From IMG/VR virus record IMGVR_UViG_3300034110_000089, positions 1-35,919 of that record: a stretch of DNA of 35,919 nucleotides; one strand, given 5' to 3'. The position numbers and the translations under genes are program-made. Position 1 is the stretch's first letter; the number at the start of each line of letters is the position of its first letter. This stretch comes from a virus. Positions 22,657-30,364 of the stretch are shown here, piece after piece. Under the pieces are notes generated by a model. The model saw nothing but the letters and a program-made list of their open reading frames with translations. It ran no database searches and was not told the DNA's origin.

Positions 22657-23889
22657 TTACCTCACTGGGGTCCATGTTTTGCCGCCGTCAGTAGACATGA
22701 TACGTTCTTTGGTCTGGGGGTTGGTGGCGTATTGAGGTGCAACAGGCGCGGTTTGGAACTGAGGGAAACTCAGAGCCAAATTAACTGCTTCTGGGTCGTA
22801 TCCTTTGTTGCGCAGGGCAATCTTGCGCTGGCTGTCAATCTCGGCGTTGGCCTTGTCGGTGGACACCTTCTTGATAGCCTGCAAAGTGCTTTTAATCTTG
22901 TTCTGCGTATCTACCGTCGGGGTTGAGGTAAACAAGCGCGACAAGTAATCGGCTGTGCCACCCAACAAAGCGGGGTCGGCACCGGCTGCGGTCAGTTCTT
23001 TCTGGCTCAAGTCGCCAGCGCCAGCGATGGCCTTGGCAAACTGCACTTGCGCGGCGCGGAACGACGCAAAGTTTCCAGTGTCGATCGAATTTTGGATGTT
23101 AACCAACGCATTGTCGGCGGCATCCACCGCCTTGAGTTGCGGTTCAATCGTCTTCTGGACCGTTGCGCGGAAGCCAGGGATGTCCACCAGCGCTTTGTCG
23201 CCTGGCAACACGTTGGTAATGGTAGTTCCTTTGCCCCGGCTCTCCGCGTCGATTGCAGCCTCTACCTGCTTTCGCAGGACTGACCCAACGGGCAGTGTAG
23301 CGGCGTACTCTTGCAGCTTCTGGATATTGGGTTTGGCTTCTGCTGTGGGTTTAGGAGCCATCTGCTCTCGCAGCGACTCTGCATACGCGGTGTTGTACTG
23401 AGGCGTGCCCGGCTCAAACCCTGTTAGCGCCGCGACTTCACGCGCCAACTGCACTTCTTTTGGCGACGCTTGCGTGCGCTCGCGCGTAGCTTGGGCGGTA
23501 GACGCCAGGGCAGACGCCTCGCGCTGACCCACCAAGGCTCTGCTCTCCACCAGCTTGCGGTACTCAGCTTGGAGCATCATCGCGCCTTGGGAATCGCCAG
23601 CTTGCGACAACGCCGAGATGCCCTGCTCAATAGAAGCGGGGTCGTTGGGGTTGAGCTGACGAGCGATCTGTTGGCGCATCGTGATGCGCTGCAACTCAGG
23701 GTCTTGGCCGCCCAGAGCGCCGCCGATGGCCCCGCCCAGCATAGTGGCCCCACGGCCAATGGCGAAGTTCGCCTGCTGAAACGGGTCGAGCTTGGCGTAC
23801 TGCAACGCTTGCGCGTCGGCTTGCTGCTGCTGAGTGGCTCGGTAAGACTCCGGCGTGATGCCGAACAGGGACTGCACAATTTCTGCCAT
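22657..23889 (-). CDS. Putative ejection / internal virion protein, 410 aa
   Basis: The gene has GGAGATTAATC before the ATG. The product begins MAEIVQSLFGITPESYRATQ, then a Gln-rich stretch and a Gly-rich hydrophobic patch (GRGATMLGGAIGGALGG, about 48-64). It continues as a long helical region rich in Ala, Gln and Glu. This resembles middle ejection proteins of podoviruses, and the neighbours on both sides have the same character. Function is inferred from composition and position. Confidence 0.6.
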   Translation of the reverse strand: MAEIVQSLFGITPESYRATQQQQADAQALQYAKLDPFQQANFAIGRGATMLGGAIGGALGGQDPELQRITMRQQIARQLNPNDPASIEQGISALSQAGDSQGAMMLQAEYRKLVESRALVGQREASALASTAQATRERTQASPKEVQLAREVAALTGFEPGTPQYNTAYAESLREQMAPKPTAEAKPNIQKLQEYAATLPVGSVLRKQVEAAIDAESRGKGTTITNVLPGDKALVDIPGFRATVQKTIEPQLKAVDAADNALVNIQNSIDTGNFASFRAAQVQFAKAIAGAGDLSQKELTAAGADPALLGGTADYLSRLFTSTPTVDTQNKIKSTLQAIKKVSTDKANAEIDSQRKIALRNKGYDPEAVNLALSFPQFQTAPVAPQYATNPQTKERIMSTDGGKTWTPVR

Positions 23890-23891
23890 GA

Positions 23892-25055
23892 TTAATCTCC
23901 TGAACCGCCGGTGCCGTAGAAAAAGCTGGACTGAGGGGTGCCGCCAAAGCCACCAACGCCGGTCGCTGGGTTATAGACGGTGTTGCCCATAGAGTTTGTG
24001 TTGCCGAACATCCGCCCGAAAGCGTCAGTCAGCGCAGGGCTGCGCGACGCGCCGATCAGCGCTGTTGCAAACGGGTTGTAGGCGTCGGCAGCAGCTTGAG
24101 TGCCCGCCGCAGCCATACCACCTTGGTACAACGCGTTGGCGCCTGTCGGGTTGGCGATACGCCCGCCCAGGGCCGAACCCAGCTCCAGCGGTTGCTGGCC
24201 AAGGGCTTCCAAGCCAGTGGCCCCGGCCAAGTAGGCTTTGTATGGGTCGAGAGCACCGGCTTGGCCTTGGTAACCCTGCGTGAGCAAGTTGCCGCCTGTA
24301 CCGAACAGACCAGCACCGAATGCGGTCTGCCGTTGCCCGGCTTCTGTCGCTTGCGCGGCCAGCGCCGCATCCTGCTGAGCGATGGCGTTGTAGTACGCCT
24401 CCATCTCGGGGCTAGAAGCGCCAAGACCGGCTGCGCCGCTTGGGCGCGCGCCTGTTGCGCCGACGGCCAGACCGGTTCGGCCTGTATTGAACAAGCGGTT
24501 CTGGAGCTGGGCAAACTCACGCTCGCGGCTTGGGGCCAGGAGGTTCTGCTGACCCGTCATGTACTGCTGCGCGGCCTGCTCAGGCGACTGCGCCAGGTAC
24601 TGCTGGCCAAGGCCAAACAAACCCTGCGCCGCACCTTGCAACGGCGCAAACTGCTGCCGAGCCATCTCGGCGTCGGTCAGCGCTCCGCCCGTCAGACCCA
24701 AGAAGCGGTCTTGCAGCGCTCTGAGCTGTGGGTCGAGAGCGTAACCGGCGCTCGACACGCGACCTTGCTGCATCGCGCGCGCCTGATACGCGTTTTGCGC
24801 GGCTTGAAATTCCGCAGGCGTCGCAAAGTCTGTCGCAACTGGTGCGGGTTCACCAGGGATCGCATACTGAAAATTAGACTGACCAAAGCGCGTCGTGATG
24901 CCGACTGGGCGGAACCGCGACTCTTCTGCCGCCATACGCGCAGCGTCGCGTTGCCCAGCCGCTTGCGCGTATGCTGCGTCTTCGGCGGAGTCGCCAGCCA
25001 GAGCGCCGCCGAGAAGGCTGGCACCGGCTCCAATAAGTGCACCCATAAATGGCAT
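23892..25055 (-). CDS. Putative ejection / internal virion protein, 387 aa
   Basis: The start is the ATG at 25055 (MPFMGALIGAGASLLGGALA), chosen because GGAG lies ten bases upstream, instead of the earlier ATG at 25067. The N-terminus is a hydrophobic Gly/Ala segment followed by long Ala/Gln-rich helices. The C-terminal third is low complexity and Gly/Asn rich (GNTNSMGNTVYNPATGVGGF). It is the first of three consecutive proteins of this type. Such proteins leave the virion with DNA and help span the cell envelope. Confidence 0.6.
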   Translation of the reverse strand: MPFMGALIGAGASLLGGALAGDSAEDAAYAQAAGQRDAARMAAEESRFRPVGITTRFGQSNFQYAIPGEPAPVATDFATPAEFQAAQNAYQARAMQQGRVSSAGYALDPQLRALQDRFLGLTGGALTDAEMARQQFAPLQGAAQGLFGLGQQYLAQSPEQAAQQYMTGQQNLLAPSREREFAQLQNRLFNTGRTGLAVGATGARPSGAAGLGASSPEMEAYYNAIAQQDAALAAQATEAGQRQTAFGAGLFGTGGNLLTQGYQGQAGALDPYKAYLAGATGLEALGQQPLELGSALGGRIANPTGANALYQGGMAAAGTQAAADAYNPFATALIGASRSPALTDAFGRMFGNTNSMGNTVYNPATGVGGFGGTPQSSFFYGTGGSGD

Positions 25056-25056
25056 A

Positions 25057-25350
25057 TCAAACTCCAATCAAAACGTCGTCCACCTTTGACGGGTCTTTCT
25101 CGTCGGTGGCGTGAATACAAAACCAAACGCAATCCGTGATCGCCTTGACGCCGTGCGTCAGGCCAGCCTTGATCTCAATGCAGGCTGGCGCTTCAATAAC
25201 TTCTATCTCTTCACCCTTCATCACCGCCACCTTGCCAGCAGCCAGGATCGACAAGTGGCTGAAGTCATGCGTGTGCTTCAAGATGGCTGTGCCTGCGGGT
25301 ATAACCGCTTGCTTGGCGTACAGGCCATCGCTGAAGTGATGCGTGATCAT
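25057..25350 (-). CDS. Small cupin-fold protein
   Basis: The product has 97 residues; the ATG at 25350 overlaps the preceding stop (ATGA). The sequence PAGTAILKHTHDFSHLSILA, then AGKVAVM, matches the cupin first motif with an HxH metal pair. A second motif, AGLTHGVKAITD..FCIHATD, supplies further histidines. The fold may bind a metal or sugar. It lies between a fibre and ejection proteins, so it could be a virion component or an assembly factor. Enzyme activity cannot be inferred. A GTG five codons earlier is an alternative start. Confidence 0.8.
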   Translation of the reverse strand: MITHHFSDGLYAKQAVIPAGTAILKHTHDFSHLSILAAGKVAVMKGEEIEVIEAPACIEIKAGLTHGVKAITDCVWFCIHATDEKDPSKVDDVLIGV

Positions 25351-25973
25351 GCAGTCCGCTTCCACATGTACACGGTGATGTACGGTTGGATGTTGGCATT
25401 CGTCGCGCTGGAGCCACTAGACGCAGTGGTAAAACTGTGCTGGTGGTCTCCGACACCATTAAGCGATATGCCTGTAGTGTTAGTCGTACTGCTCTGGTTT
25501 GTCCCCGTGATAGCTCGGTACTGCTGCGAACCTATATCGGAACCAATCTCAGTACGCCCATCAGAAATGCCGTGAAAGTGGCCAGGATCGTTAACGCTGT
25601 GGTTGTGCGAGCCTGCGCTATTTGTTGTCCCCGTGTGCGTGTGCGAAACCAAGGTGGCGTCGTAGCTACCCCCAGTCTCTTCGGCTGCGTCGAACAGCGC
25701 ATTGCTGCTGTTAAAACCGACAAGAACACGGCCAGCACCAAAAGCGGCCCAAGTGCCAAAGCCAAACAGCGACGCTGGGCTGGTGCTGTCTGAAGCGTTG
25801 ATGTAAACCGATCCTACGGGGTACAACGATGTGATGTCCAATTTGGTCGCAACCGCCGTGGCGATGTTGTTGAACTCGGTGTCGATCTCGGTGCCCTTGA
25901 CGATCTTGAGCGGGTCACCCGATGGCAACGCATCCTTGGTCGCAAAGTTGGTGCTCTTGGTGTAATTACTCAT
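25347..25973 (-). CDS. Tail collar / fibre protein with His-rich tip
   Basis: This 208-residue protein begins MSNYTKSTNFATKDALPSGD with a short adaptor-like N-terminus. Next comes LYPVGSVYINASDSTSPASL, the classic entry motif of phage tail-collar domains. The HTHTG, GSHNHS, GHFHG and DHQHSF elements (about 110-190) are like the metal-binding HxH motifs of T4 gp12-type short fibres, which coordinate metal at the trimer axis. The C-terminus, IQPYITVYMWKRTA, is a frequent ending of such proteins. It is probably a virion fibre contacting the host surface. The start overlaps the upstream stop. Confidence 0.88.
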   Translation of the reverse strand: MSNYTKSTNFATKDALPSGDPLKIVKGTEIDTEFNNIATAVATKLDITSLYPVGSVYINASDSTSPASLFGFGTWAAFGAGRVLVGFNSSNALFDAAEETGGSYDATLVSHTHTGTTNSAGSHNHSVNDPGHFHGISDGRTEIGSDIGSQQYRAITGTNQSSTTNTTGISLNGVGDHQHSFTTASSGSSATNANIQPYITVYMWKRTA

Positions 25974-27514
25974 GATATTTTCCCGTCTTTGGACTGAATC
26001 TCAATCCGTTGAATTGACAGAGGCGCGCCGTTGATGTTCGACTCGTAGCCCGTTTGCACGATTTTACCGCTACCACCCGCTGAAACGGACAGCGTCTGCA
26101 AGGCCACGCCTTCGGCGTATTCAGCGATGCCGTACTCGCCAATGCCGTACTCCGAGATGCCCTGGGTTGGAATCAGGGCGTTTACAGATTGGTAATTGGC
26201 GATGAAATCGAAGCCCCACTTGATCGTCACGTACTGATTGGTACCACCGATCACCACGACTTTGAGCCTTTTCAGCAGCGACGTGACGTTGGCGTTGCCA
26301 AGGTCAGCGTGGTTCGTGTAGTACAGCATCCGATACAGCGACGTGTAGTCTTGGTAGGTGCCGTACTTGCCAACATAGCCATTCTTGCCGATCAGCACAT
26401 CGCCATTACGACGCGAGAGCAGCGCTGTCGGCTCAATCGAGTCCCACTTGGTGACGCGGAACGAGCCGTCTTGCAATTGCAAGCGGGTGTCGAAGCAGTA
26501 CACCTCTTTGACCGATGGGATCGTTAGCAGGTAGAACGCCTCTGTCTCAGAGTAAACCGACTTGATGTTGGCCAGGGTCTCCCCCGCAACCACTTGCATC
26601 AGATCGCTGCGCACGTTCTTGGACAGGTCGCCCAGCGGAGCCGACTTCTCGATGATCGTCCGGGCAAACGACCGCAGGCCAGAGTTGGACAAAAACAAGA
26701 TGTCCTTGCCCGTGCTTTGAATCGAGTCGCGGGCGATGCAGCCAATGCCACCCACCGTGTCTTGCAGCGTCATTGTGGCCGGGGTGGTTGCGCCGGTGTA
26801 GACCAGAATCTGGCGCTGGCCAAAGATGATCAGGAAGTTGTTGTGCGCGGCCAAACCAGTGATGTTGTCCGCGCCGTTTGGCCACACTCGGTCGATGTTG
26901 AGCGAGCCAGATGTGCCGGTGCTCCAAATATGCCCAGACAACAGGTCCGAGAAGTAGACCGTCACGTTGTCGGTTGCCGTGTCTGCCACCCACAGCCGAC
27001 CGAAGGCAGACAGCACAATGTTGCCCGCAGGCACAGTGCCTACGTAGCCAGTCTTCTCGCTTACGCGGCGATAAGTCGTCGTGCTGACGGTTGGGTCAAA
27101 GATCAGCGGGTCGTGGCCAGCCTGGAAGAAGTAGGTGATGCCGTTGAGCGATGCGCAGGCCCAGTTGCTGGCTGTGATCGTCGGCGCAGTGCCCCCGCCC
27201 CCGTAGGTCAGCTCGACCACGGCGTTGGAGCCGTCCAGCTTGAACAGCTTGTTGTTGCCCGCGAACAGCACTGTGATCGTGCCATCCGCCTGCACCAGCT
27301 CATGGATGACGCCGACATTGTTCGCGCCCAGGTTGCCGGACGAGCTGTTCACGCGGCTCCAGCCCTTGCGCGAACCGACGCGGCCATACTGGTCAATGAT
27401 GCAGTTTGTGGCGACCAGCGCAAAGCCAGACGCCAAGTCCAGAGGCGAGTCTTGCGTGTTCAGGCCGAAGAAACCCGGCGCTGAGATTGCAGCAGTCTGG
27501 AGGACTTGGCTCAT
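25970..27514 (-). CDS. Tail hub / packaged-DNA stabilisation protein, P22 gp10-like
   Basis: This 514-residue protein is rich in beta strands, with repeated blade-like units (LFAGNNKLFKLDGSNAVVEL; FFQAGHDPLIFDP; LWVADTATDNVTVYFSDLL; NFLIIFGQRQILVYTG). This recalls P22 gp10, a beta-propeller tail hub that closes the portal channel. The N-terminus, GFFGLNTQDSPLDLASGFAL then NCIIDQYGRVGSRKGW, is common in podovirus hub proteins. Near the C-terminus EYGIGEYGIAEY is an internal repeat. It follows the adaptor gene with an ATGA overlap, the same order as P22 gp4-gp10. The homology is inferred from layout and pattern, not from alignment. Confidence 0.72.
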   Translation of the reverse strand: MSQVLQTAAISAPGFFGLNTQDSPLDLASGFALVATNCIIDQYGRVGSRKGWSRVNSSSGNLGANNVGVIHELVQADGTITVLFAGNNKLFKLDGSNAVVELTYGGGGTAPTITASNWACASLNGITYFFQAGHDPLIFDPTVSTTTYRRVSEKTGYVGTVPAGNIVLSAFGRLWVADTATDNVTVYFSDLLSGHIWSTGTSGSLNIDRVWPNGADNITGLAAHNNFLIIFGQRQILVYTGATTPATMTLQDTVGGIGCIARDSIQSTGKDILFLSNSGLRSFARTIIEKSAPLGDLSKNVRSDLMQVVAGETLANIKSVYSETEAFYLLTIPSVKEVYCFDTRLQLQDGSFRVTKWDSIEPTALLSRRNGDVLIGKNGYVGKYGTYQDYTSLYRMLYYTNHADLGNANVTSLLKRLKVVVIGGTNQYVTIKWGFDFIANYQSVNALIPTQGISEYGIGEYGIAEYAEGVALQTLSVSAGGSGKIVQTGYESNINGAPLSIQRIEIQSKDGKIS

Positions 27515-28158
27515 ATCGCGACAAACTCTTGGTTCTCTGGATAGCGGGTGCCCTCCAGCGCAATGTAGTCGGCCAGCATGGACTTGTACAAGTTGTACGC
27601 CTCCGAGCTGTTCAGGCCGCCGTCTTCGCCGCGCTCAACCAGAGCACGGGCGTAGGCGTTCTGCACCACCAGCACGTCAGGTACCAGCACCAGCGTGTTG
27701 TCAGCCGACAGTGGTGCTTGTGGCACAGTCAGCGAGAAGGGCAGGTTGTAGACGTTGTCTGGGCGGGCGTACAGCACCACCTTGGTGTCGCCGTTGCCGT
27801 CCACGCCGTCGAAGCTGTAGTATTCGGGGATGCCGTCGATAGCAGGCACGAAGTTCTGGAAACGGTTCATTTCCACGAAGCTGATGTTGCGCAGGCCCAC
27901 ATTGGCAGTCGTGTTGATGGCGTCCATCACTTGGAACTTCTGGCCAGCGCCCGTCATCGAGTAGATGTAAGTGCCTGGCGTGGTGGTGATCGTCACCGTC
28001 TGACCCAACACGTTCCAGCCGTAGGCGTCCTCGATCTGGCGCTTGGCGTCGTTGACGAACTTGCCGATCAGGGAGGAGTAGGCCGTCTCAGTGCTGGTGG
28101 AAACTTGGGTTTCGCGCAGCCGCACTAGCACGTCGTTGATCAGTTGAAGGTAGGTCAT
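27511..28158 (-). CDS. Head-tail adaptor protein (SU10/P22 gp4-like)
   Basis: The product has 215 residues with AAGGAACAAGAA before the ATG. The N-terminus MTYLQLINDVLVRLRETQVS is the helical start seen in podovirus adaptors. FVNDAKRQIEDAYGWNVLGQ follows, and TTTPGTYIYSM and AIDGIPEYYSFDG lie in a beta-rich middle. The C-terminal helical segment (VVQNAYARALVERGEDGG, EAYNLYKSMLADYIAL) is also typical. Adaptors bind below the portal and receive the tail hub. Context with the hub protein downstream supports this. Confidence 0.82.
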   Translation of the reverse strand: MTYLQLINDVLVRLRETQVSTSTETAYSSLIGKFVNDAKRQIEDAYGWNVLGQTVTITTTPGTYIYSMTGAGQKFQVMDAINTTANVGLRNISFVEMNRFQNFVPAIDGIPEYYSFDGVDGNGDTKVVLYARPDNVYNLPFSLTVPQAPLSADNTLVLVPDVLVVQNAYARALVERGEDGGLNSSEAYNLYKSMLADYIALEGTRYPENQEFVAI

Positions 28159-28448
28159 TTCTTGTTCCTTGCTGAGATCGCCTTGGCCTTAGCCTTTGCG
28201 TCCTCTTTGGACGATGCGCCCCAAGCCTTCAGAGACAAGAGCAGCCGGGTGGGCTTGCCATCTTTCATCTCAGGCCCAGGCATATTGCCCATGCGTGCTA
28301 AGAAGGAGGCCCTACGAGGGTTGTCGCCCGACTTCACGGGGGCTTTGAGATCGCCGCCGGTTGCCGCATTATAAGACGCCCGACCCTTGGCGTTCAAGCC
28401 CCCGGTCTTGGACTGCCCTTCTTTGCGTTGCCAGGCGGGTGTTTTCAT
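28155..28448 (-). CDS. DUF6321-like basic protein, 97 aa
   Basis: The product starts MKTPAWQRKEGQSKTGGLNA and ends KAISARNKK. The N-terminal signature TPAWQRKEGQ with GGLNAKGRASY is shared by a family of small phage proteins (DUF6321) of unknown function. It is basic and mostly lacks hydrophobic core. It overlaps the adaptor gene and the next upstream gene by four bases each. It is one of four small basic proteins in a row that could bind DNA or the capsid interior. Confidence 0.75.
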   Translation of the reverse strand: MKTPAWQRKEGQSKTGGLNAKGRASYNAATGGDLKAPVKSGDNPRRASFLARMGNMPGPEMKDGKPTRLLLSLKAWGASSKEDAKAKAKAISARNKK

Positions 28449-28591
28449 TTCTTTTTGGCCGTTTTGGCCGCAGCCTTGAAGGCGGCGGCTGTTGGAGCAC
28501 CCTTGGTGCCGGGCTTGCGCATCTTCTCGCCAGAACCGGCCTTGATGCGCTCTTTCTTGGCTGCAATGTTGGCGTAGAGACCGGGCTTCAT
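28445..28591 (-). CDS. Lysine-rich protein, 48 aa
   Basis: The frame MKPGLYANIAAKKERIKAGS continues to a Lys/Ala-rich tail (AFKAAAKTAKKK) resembling histone H1-like tails. It is extremely basic and too small for an enzyme. Both ends overlap neighbours. It could be packaged with DNA or be an assembly factor. The KPGLYANI start is recurrent among phages as I recall it. Confidence 0.72.
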   Translation of the reverse strand: MKPGLYANIAAKKERIKAGSGEKMRKPGTKGAPTAAAFKAAAKTAKKK

Positions 28592-28725
28592 TTTTTCTTT
28601 GCCTTGTTGGTCATGGTGCGCTGACCGCGTTTTGGCATTGGCTTGGGCTTGCCAATGGCAACCATCACCGTCACTGGGACGGCTTTCTTCTTGGATTCAG
28701 ACATTTTGGGGGCTTTGCCGTACAT
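28588..28725 (-). CDS. Basic protein, 45 aa
   Basis: The ATG at 28725 follows TCTAAGGAGCACATC, an excellent ribosome-binding site. The product is MYGKAPKMSESKKKAVPVTV then MVAIGKPKPMPKRGQRTMTN with a Lys tail, strongly basic and rich in Pro and Met. The 18-base initiation region is identical to that of the membrane microprotein gene at 6928. No domain is recognised. Confidence 0.68.
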   Translation of the reverse strand: MYGKAPKMSESKKKAVPVTVMVAIGKPKPMPKRGQRTMTNKAKKK

Positions 28726-28735
28726 GATGTGCTCC

Positions 28736-28951
28736 TTAGATGATTGCTTCTGCTGCCTTACGAGGGCGGCCCATGCGCTTCACAGGCGTCGGAGCCGTCA
28801 TCGGTAATTCTTTGTTGGCCTCTTGGACCTGCACTTGCTCGCCTTGCTCATCGACCAAAACGTAGCCGCCGTGGCCGCGCATCGAGTCAATGTCGTGTTG
28901 CAAAGTGAACGTCACCGTATTACCACTTGCCAAACAACGATATGTAGCCAT
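28736..28951 (-). CDS. Small virion-operon protein with AT-hook-like tail, 71 aa
   Basis: I start it at the ATG at 28951 (MATYRCLASGNTVTFTLQHD), after AGAAAGAAAATC; the longer frame runs through the terminator and is unlikely. The N-terminal part is beta-type, and the C-terminal end has VKRMGRPRKAAEAII, a GRPRK core like an AT-hook. It could bind the minor groove of DNA. Related phage proteins with MATYRCxxSGNxVxF are seen in capsid-region operons, with no assigned role. Confidence 0.72.
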   Translation of the reverse strand: MATYRCLASGNTVTFTLQHDIDSMRGHGGYVLVDEQGEQVQVQEANKELPMTAPTPVKRMGRPRKAAEAII

Positions 28952-28970
28952 GATTTTCTTTCTGTAGAAA

Positions 28971-28986
28971 GGGGGCCGAAGCCCCC
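28971..28986 (-). terminator. Probable terminator after decoration protein gene
   Basis: On the minus strand GGGGGC TTCG GCCCCC (28986 to 28971) forms a 6-bp stable stem with a TTCG tetraloop, followed by TTTCTAC. It lies after the stop of the decoration protein at 28995 and before the gene at 28951. The T run is short, so it may be leaky, allowing reduced expression of downstream tail genes. Confidence 0.65.
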
Positions 28987-28994
28987 CCTGTCGT

Positions 28995-29318
28995 TTAGAC
29001 CATGCGGCCGATGACCAACTTAACAGTCGTGGAGGCCAAGTTAACAGCCCCGCCAGTTGTGTTGGTTGTGGCAATAGTCACAGTGCCTGCGGCGGACACG
29101 TAGGCGCGGCGAACAACGCCAGCCTCGCTCACACCAGCCGACATGCCGATCACCATGTCACCCAAAGCGACGCCAGGGATAGCAACGGTGTCAGTAGCCG
29201 CAGCTTGGTCTGCAATCTCAGCAGTGTCCAAAGTGCAGGTAACAGCCCAAGTATCCGAAAAGATACCTCGGAATTGGTCATTTCCCCGACGGGAAACGAT
29301 TGCGGATGCAGCAGCCAT
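28995..29318 (-). CDS. Putative capsid decoration protein
   Basis: The product has 107 residues with TAGGAGATTCAA before the ATG. It begins MAAASAIVSRRGNDQFRGIF and is Val, Thr and Ala rich with predicted beta strands (TDTVAIPGVALGDMVIGMS, GTVTIATTNTTGGAVNL). It has no cysteine pairs beyond one residue and no signal peptide. It lies directly after the capsid gene and between two terminators, which fits an abundant structural protein. Decoration or head-fibre function is inferred. Confidence 0.68.
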   Translation of the reverse strand: MAAASAIVSRRGNDQFRGIFSDTWAVTCTLDTAEIADQAAATDTVAIPGVALGDMVIGMSAGVSEAGVVRRAYVSAAGTVTIATTNTTGGAVNLASTTVKLVIGRMV

Positions 29319-29330
29319 TTGAATCTCCTA

Positions 29331-29362
29331 GAAAAAGATGCCCCCGGCTTGTGGCCGGGGGC
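29331..29362 (-). terminator. Strong terminator after major capsid gene
   Basis: A 9-bp perfect stem, GCCCCCGGC (29340-29348) with GCCGGGGGC (29354-29362), is followed on the minus strand by ATCTTTTTC. It lies 6 bases after the capsid stop codon. It should end part of the transcripts so that capsid mRNA is more abundant than that of downstream genes, or protect its 3' end. Confidence 0.85.
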
Positions 29363-29368
29363 TATTCA

Positions 29369-30343
29369 TTAGGCTGGTACAGCCAAAGCGTAAGCGCCGG
29401 ATGCGTTAGCAGCCGACGAAGACGCGGCGGTACGCAGAGCCTTCACGCCGTACAGAGTGTCAGCAGTGAACAGGGTACCGAGGTATTCCTGCTTGTACTG
29501 AGTCTGCGAACGGATGCCCATCTGCTCAACCAGAACCATCGAATCGCGGTGGCCCATCAAGCAGATACGGTCAGCGCCAGCGTTACCAGCGCCAGTGTCG
29601 GCGTTGGAAGAAGCGAACACAGCCATACCGTACAACTGACCGATCTCACCGTTGCGGATAGCGTCGCCGTTGCCGATGAACGCCTGCTCGGTGTAACGGG
29701 CCAGACCCATCAGGGTGTTGCGGCTCGAAGGAGGGATCAGGAAGAAACGACCGTCCATAGGAACGTCGTTGTCGTCCAGGCGCTGGATGGTGCGGCGGAT
29801 AGCAGCATCAGTCAGAGCAGCAGCGTTGGAAGTCGAGCTGTTGTAGGCAGTTGTACCGTCGGAACCAATGTAAGCCTTTGTGGAGCTGGCGCTGGTTGCG
29901 TAGTCATCTGTACCCACGGTCGCGCCGTTGAAGGCACGGCCCAACTGGACCAGGCTGGTGTCGATGCGGCGGGCCAAGGCATAACCGGCGTCTTCTGTGT
30001 AGAAGGAACGCAGGGATGTCAGGGCTTGCACTTCGACGATGTCCTCGATCAAGCGGCTGTATTCGTAGTGTTGGTTGATCAACACTTGAATGTTGGTGTC
30101 GCTCTCTGCGATCAGAGTCACGGCATCAGTTGCGGCTTTGGCCGAGGCGCTGCCACGGGCTGGGCTAGGGATGTTGACGGTGTCACCCTTCTTGCCTTTG
30201 AAAGACATCTTCTTGACCAGGTTGGCCAAAACAAGGTTCTTCTTATAGGCGGCAACAATTTCATCAGACCAGATTTCTGGAATGAAGTTAGCTGCCGAAG
30301 TGGTGGTTACTGCATTGGTTGGGGAAAAAGCGGTGTTTGCCAT
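29369..30343 (-). CDS. Major capsid protein
   Basis: This 324-residue protein has TTTGGAGCTTTTAAC before the ATG. The N-terminal part, ANFIPEIWSDEIVAAYKKNL then VLANLVKKMSFKGKKGDTV, is typical of HK97-fold capsid proteins (N-arm and E-loop strands). The later YGMAVFASSNADTG and GIRSQTQYKQEYLGTLF match P-domain and C-terminal strand regions. It is rich in Ala, Ser and Thr. It follows the scaffold gene and precedes decoration, in the usual order. No cleaved delta domain is evident because scaffold is separate. Confidence 0.92.
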   Translation of the reverse strand: MANTAFSPTNAVTTTSAANFIPEIWSDEIVAAYKKNLVLANLVKKMSFKGKKGDTVNIPSPARGSASAKAATDAVTLIAESDTNIQVLINQHYEYSRLIEDIVEVQALTSLRSFYTEDAGYALARRIDTSLVQLGRAFNGATVGTDDYATSASSTKAYIGSDGTTAYNSSTSNAAALTDAAIRRTIQRLDDNDVPMDGRFFLIPPSSRNTLMGLARYTEQAFIGNGDAIRNGEIGQLYGMAVFASSNADTGAGNAGADRICLMGHRDSMVLVEQMGIRSQTQYKQEYLGTLFTADTLYGVKALRTAASSSAANASGAYALAVPA

Positions 30344-30364
30344 GTTAAAAGCTCCAAAGTTAAA

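Noticed and set aside
24096-25139. 347-codon plus-strand frame opposite the ejection protein gene
   Set aside because: Arg/Leu/Cys-rich shadow with no recognisable domain and no ribosome site; the minus-strand gene has a good start and context.
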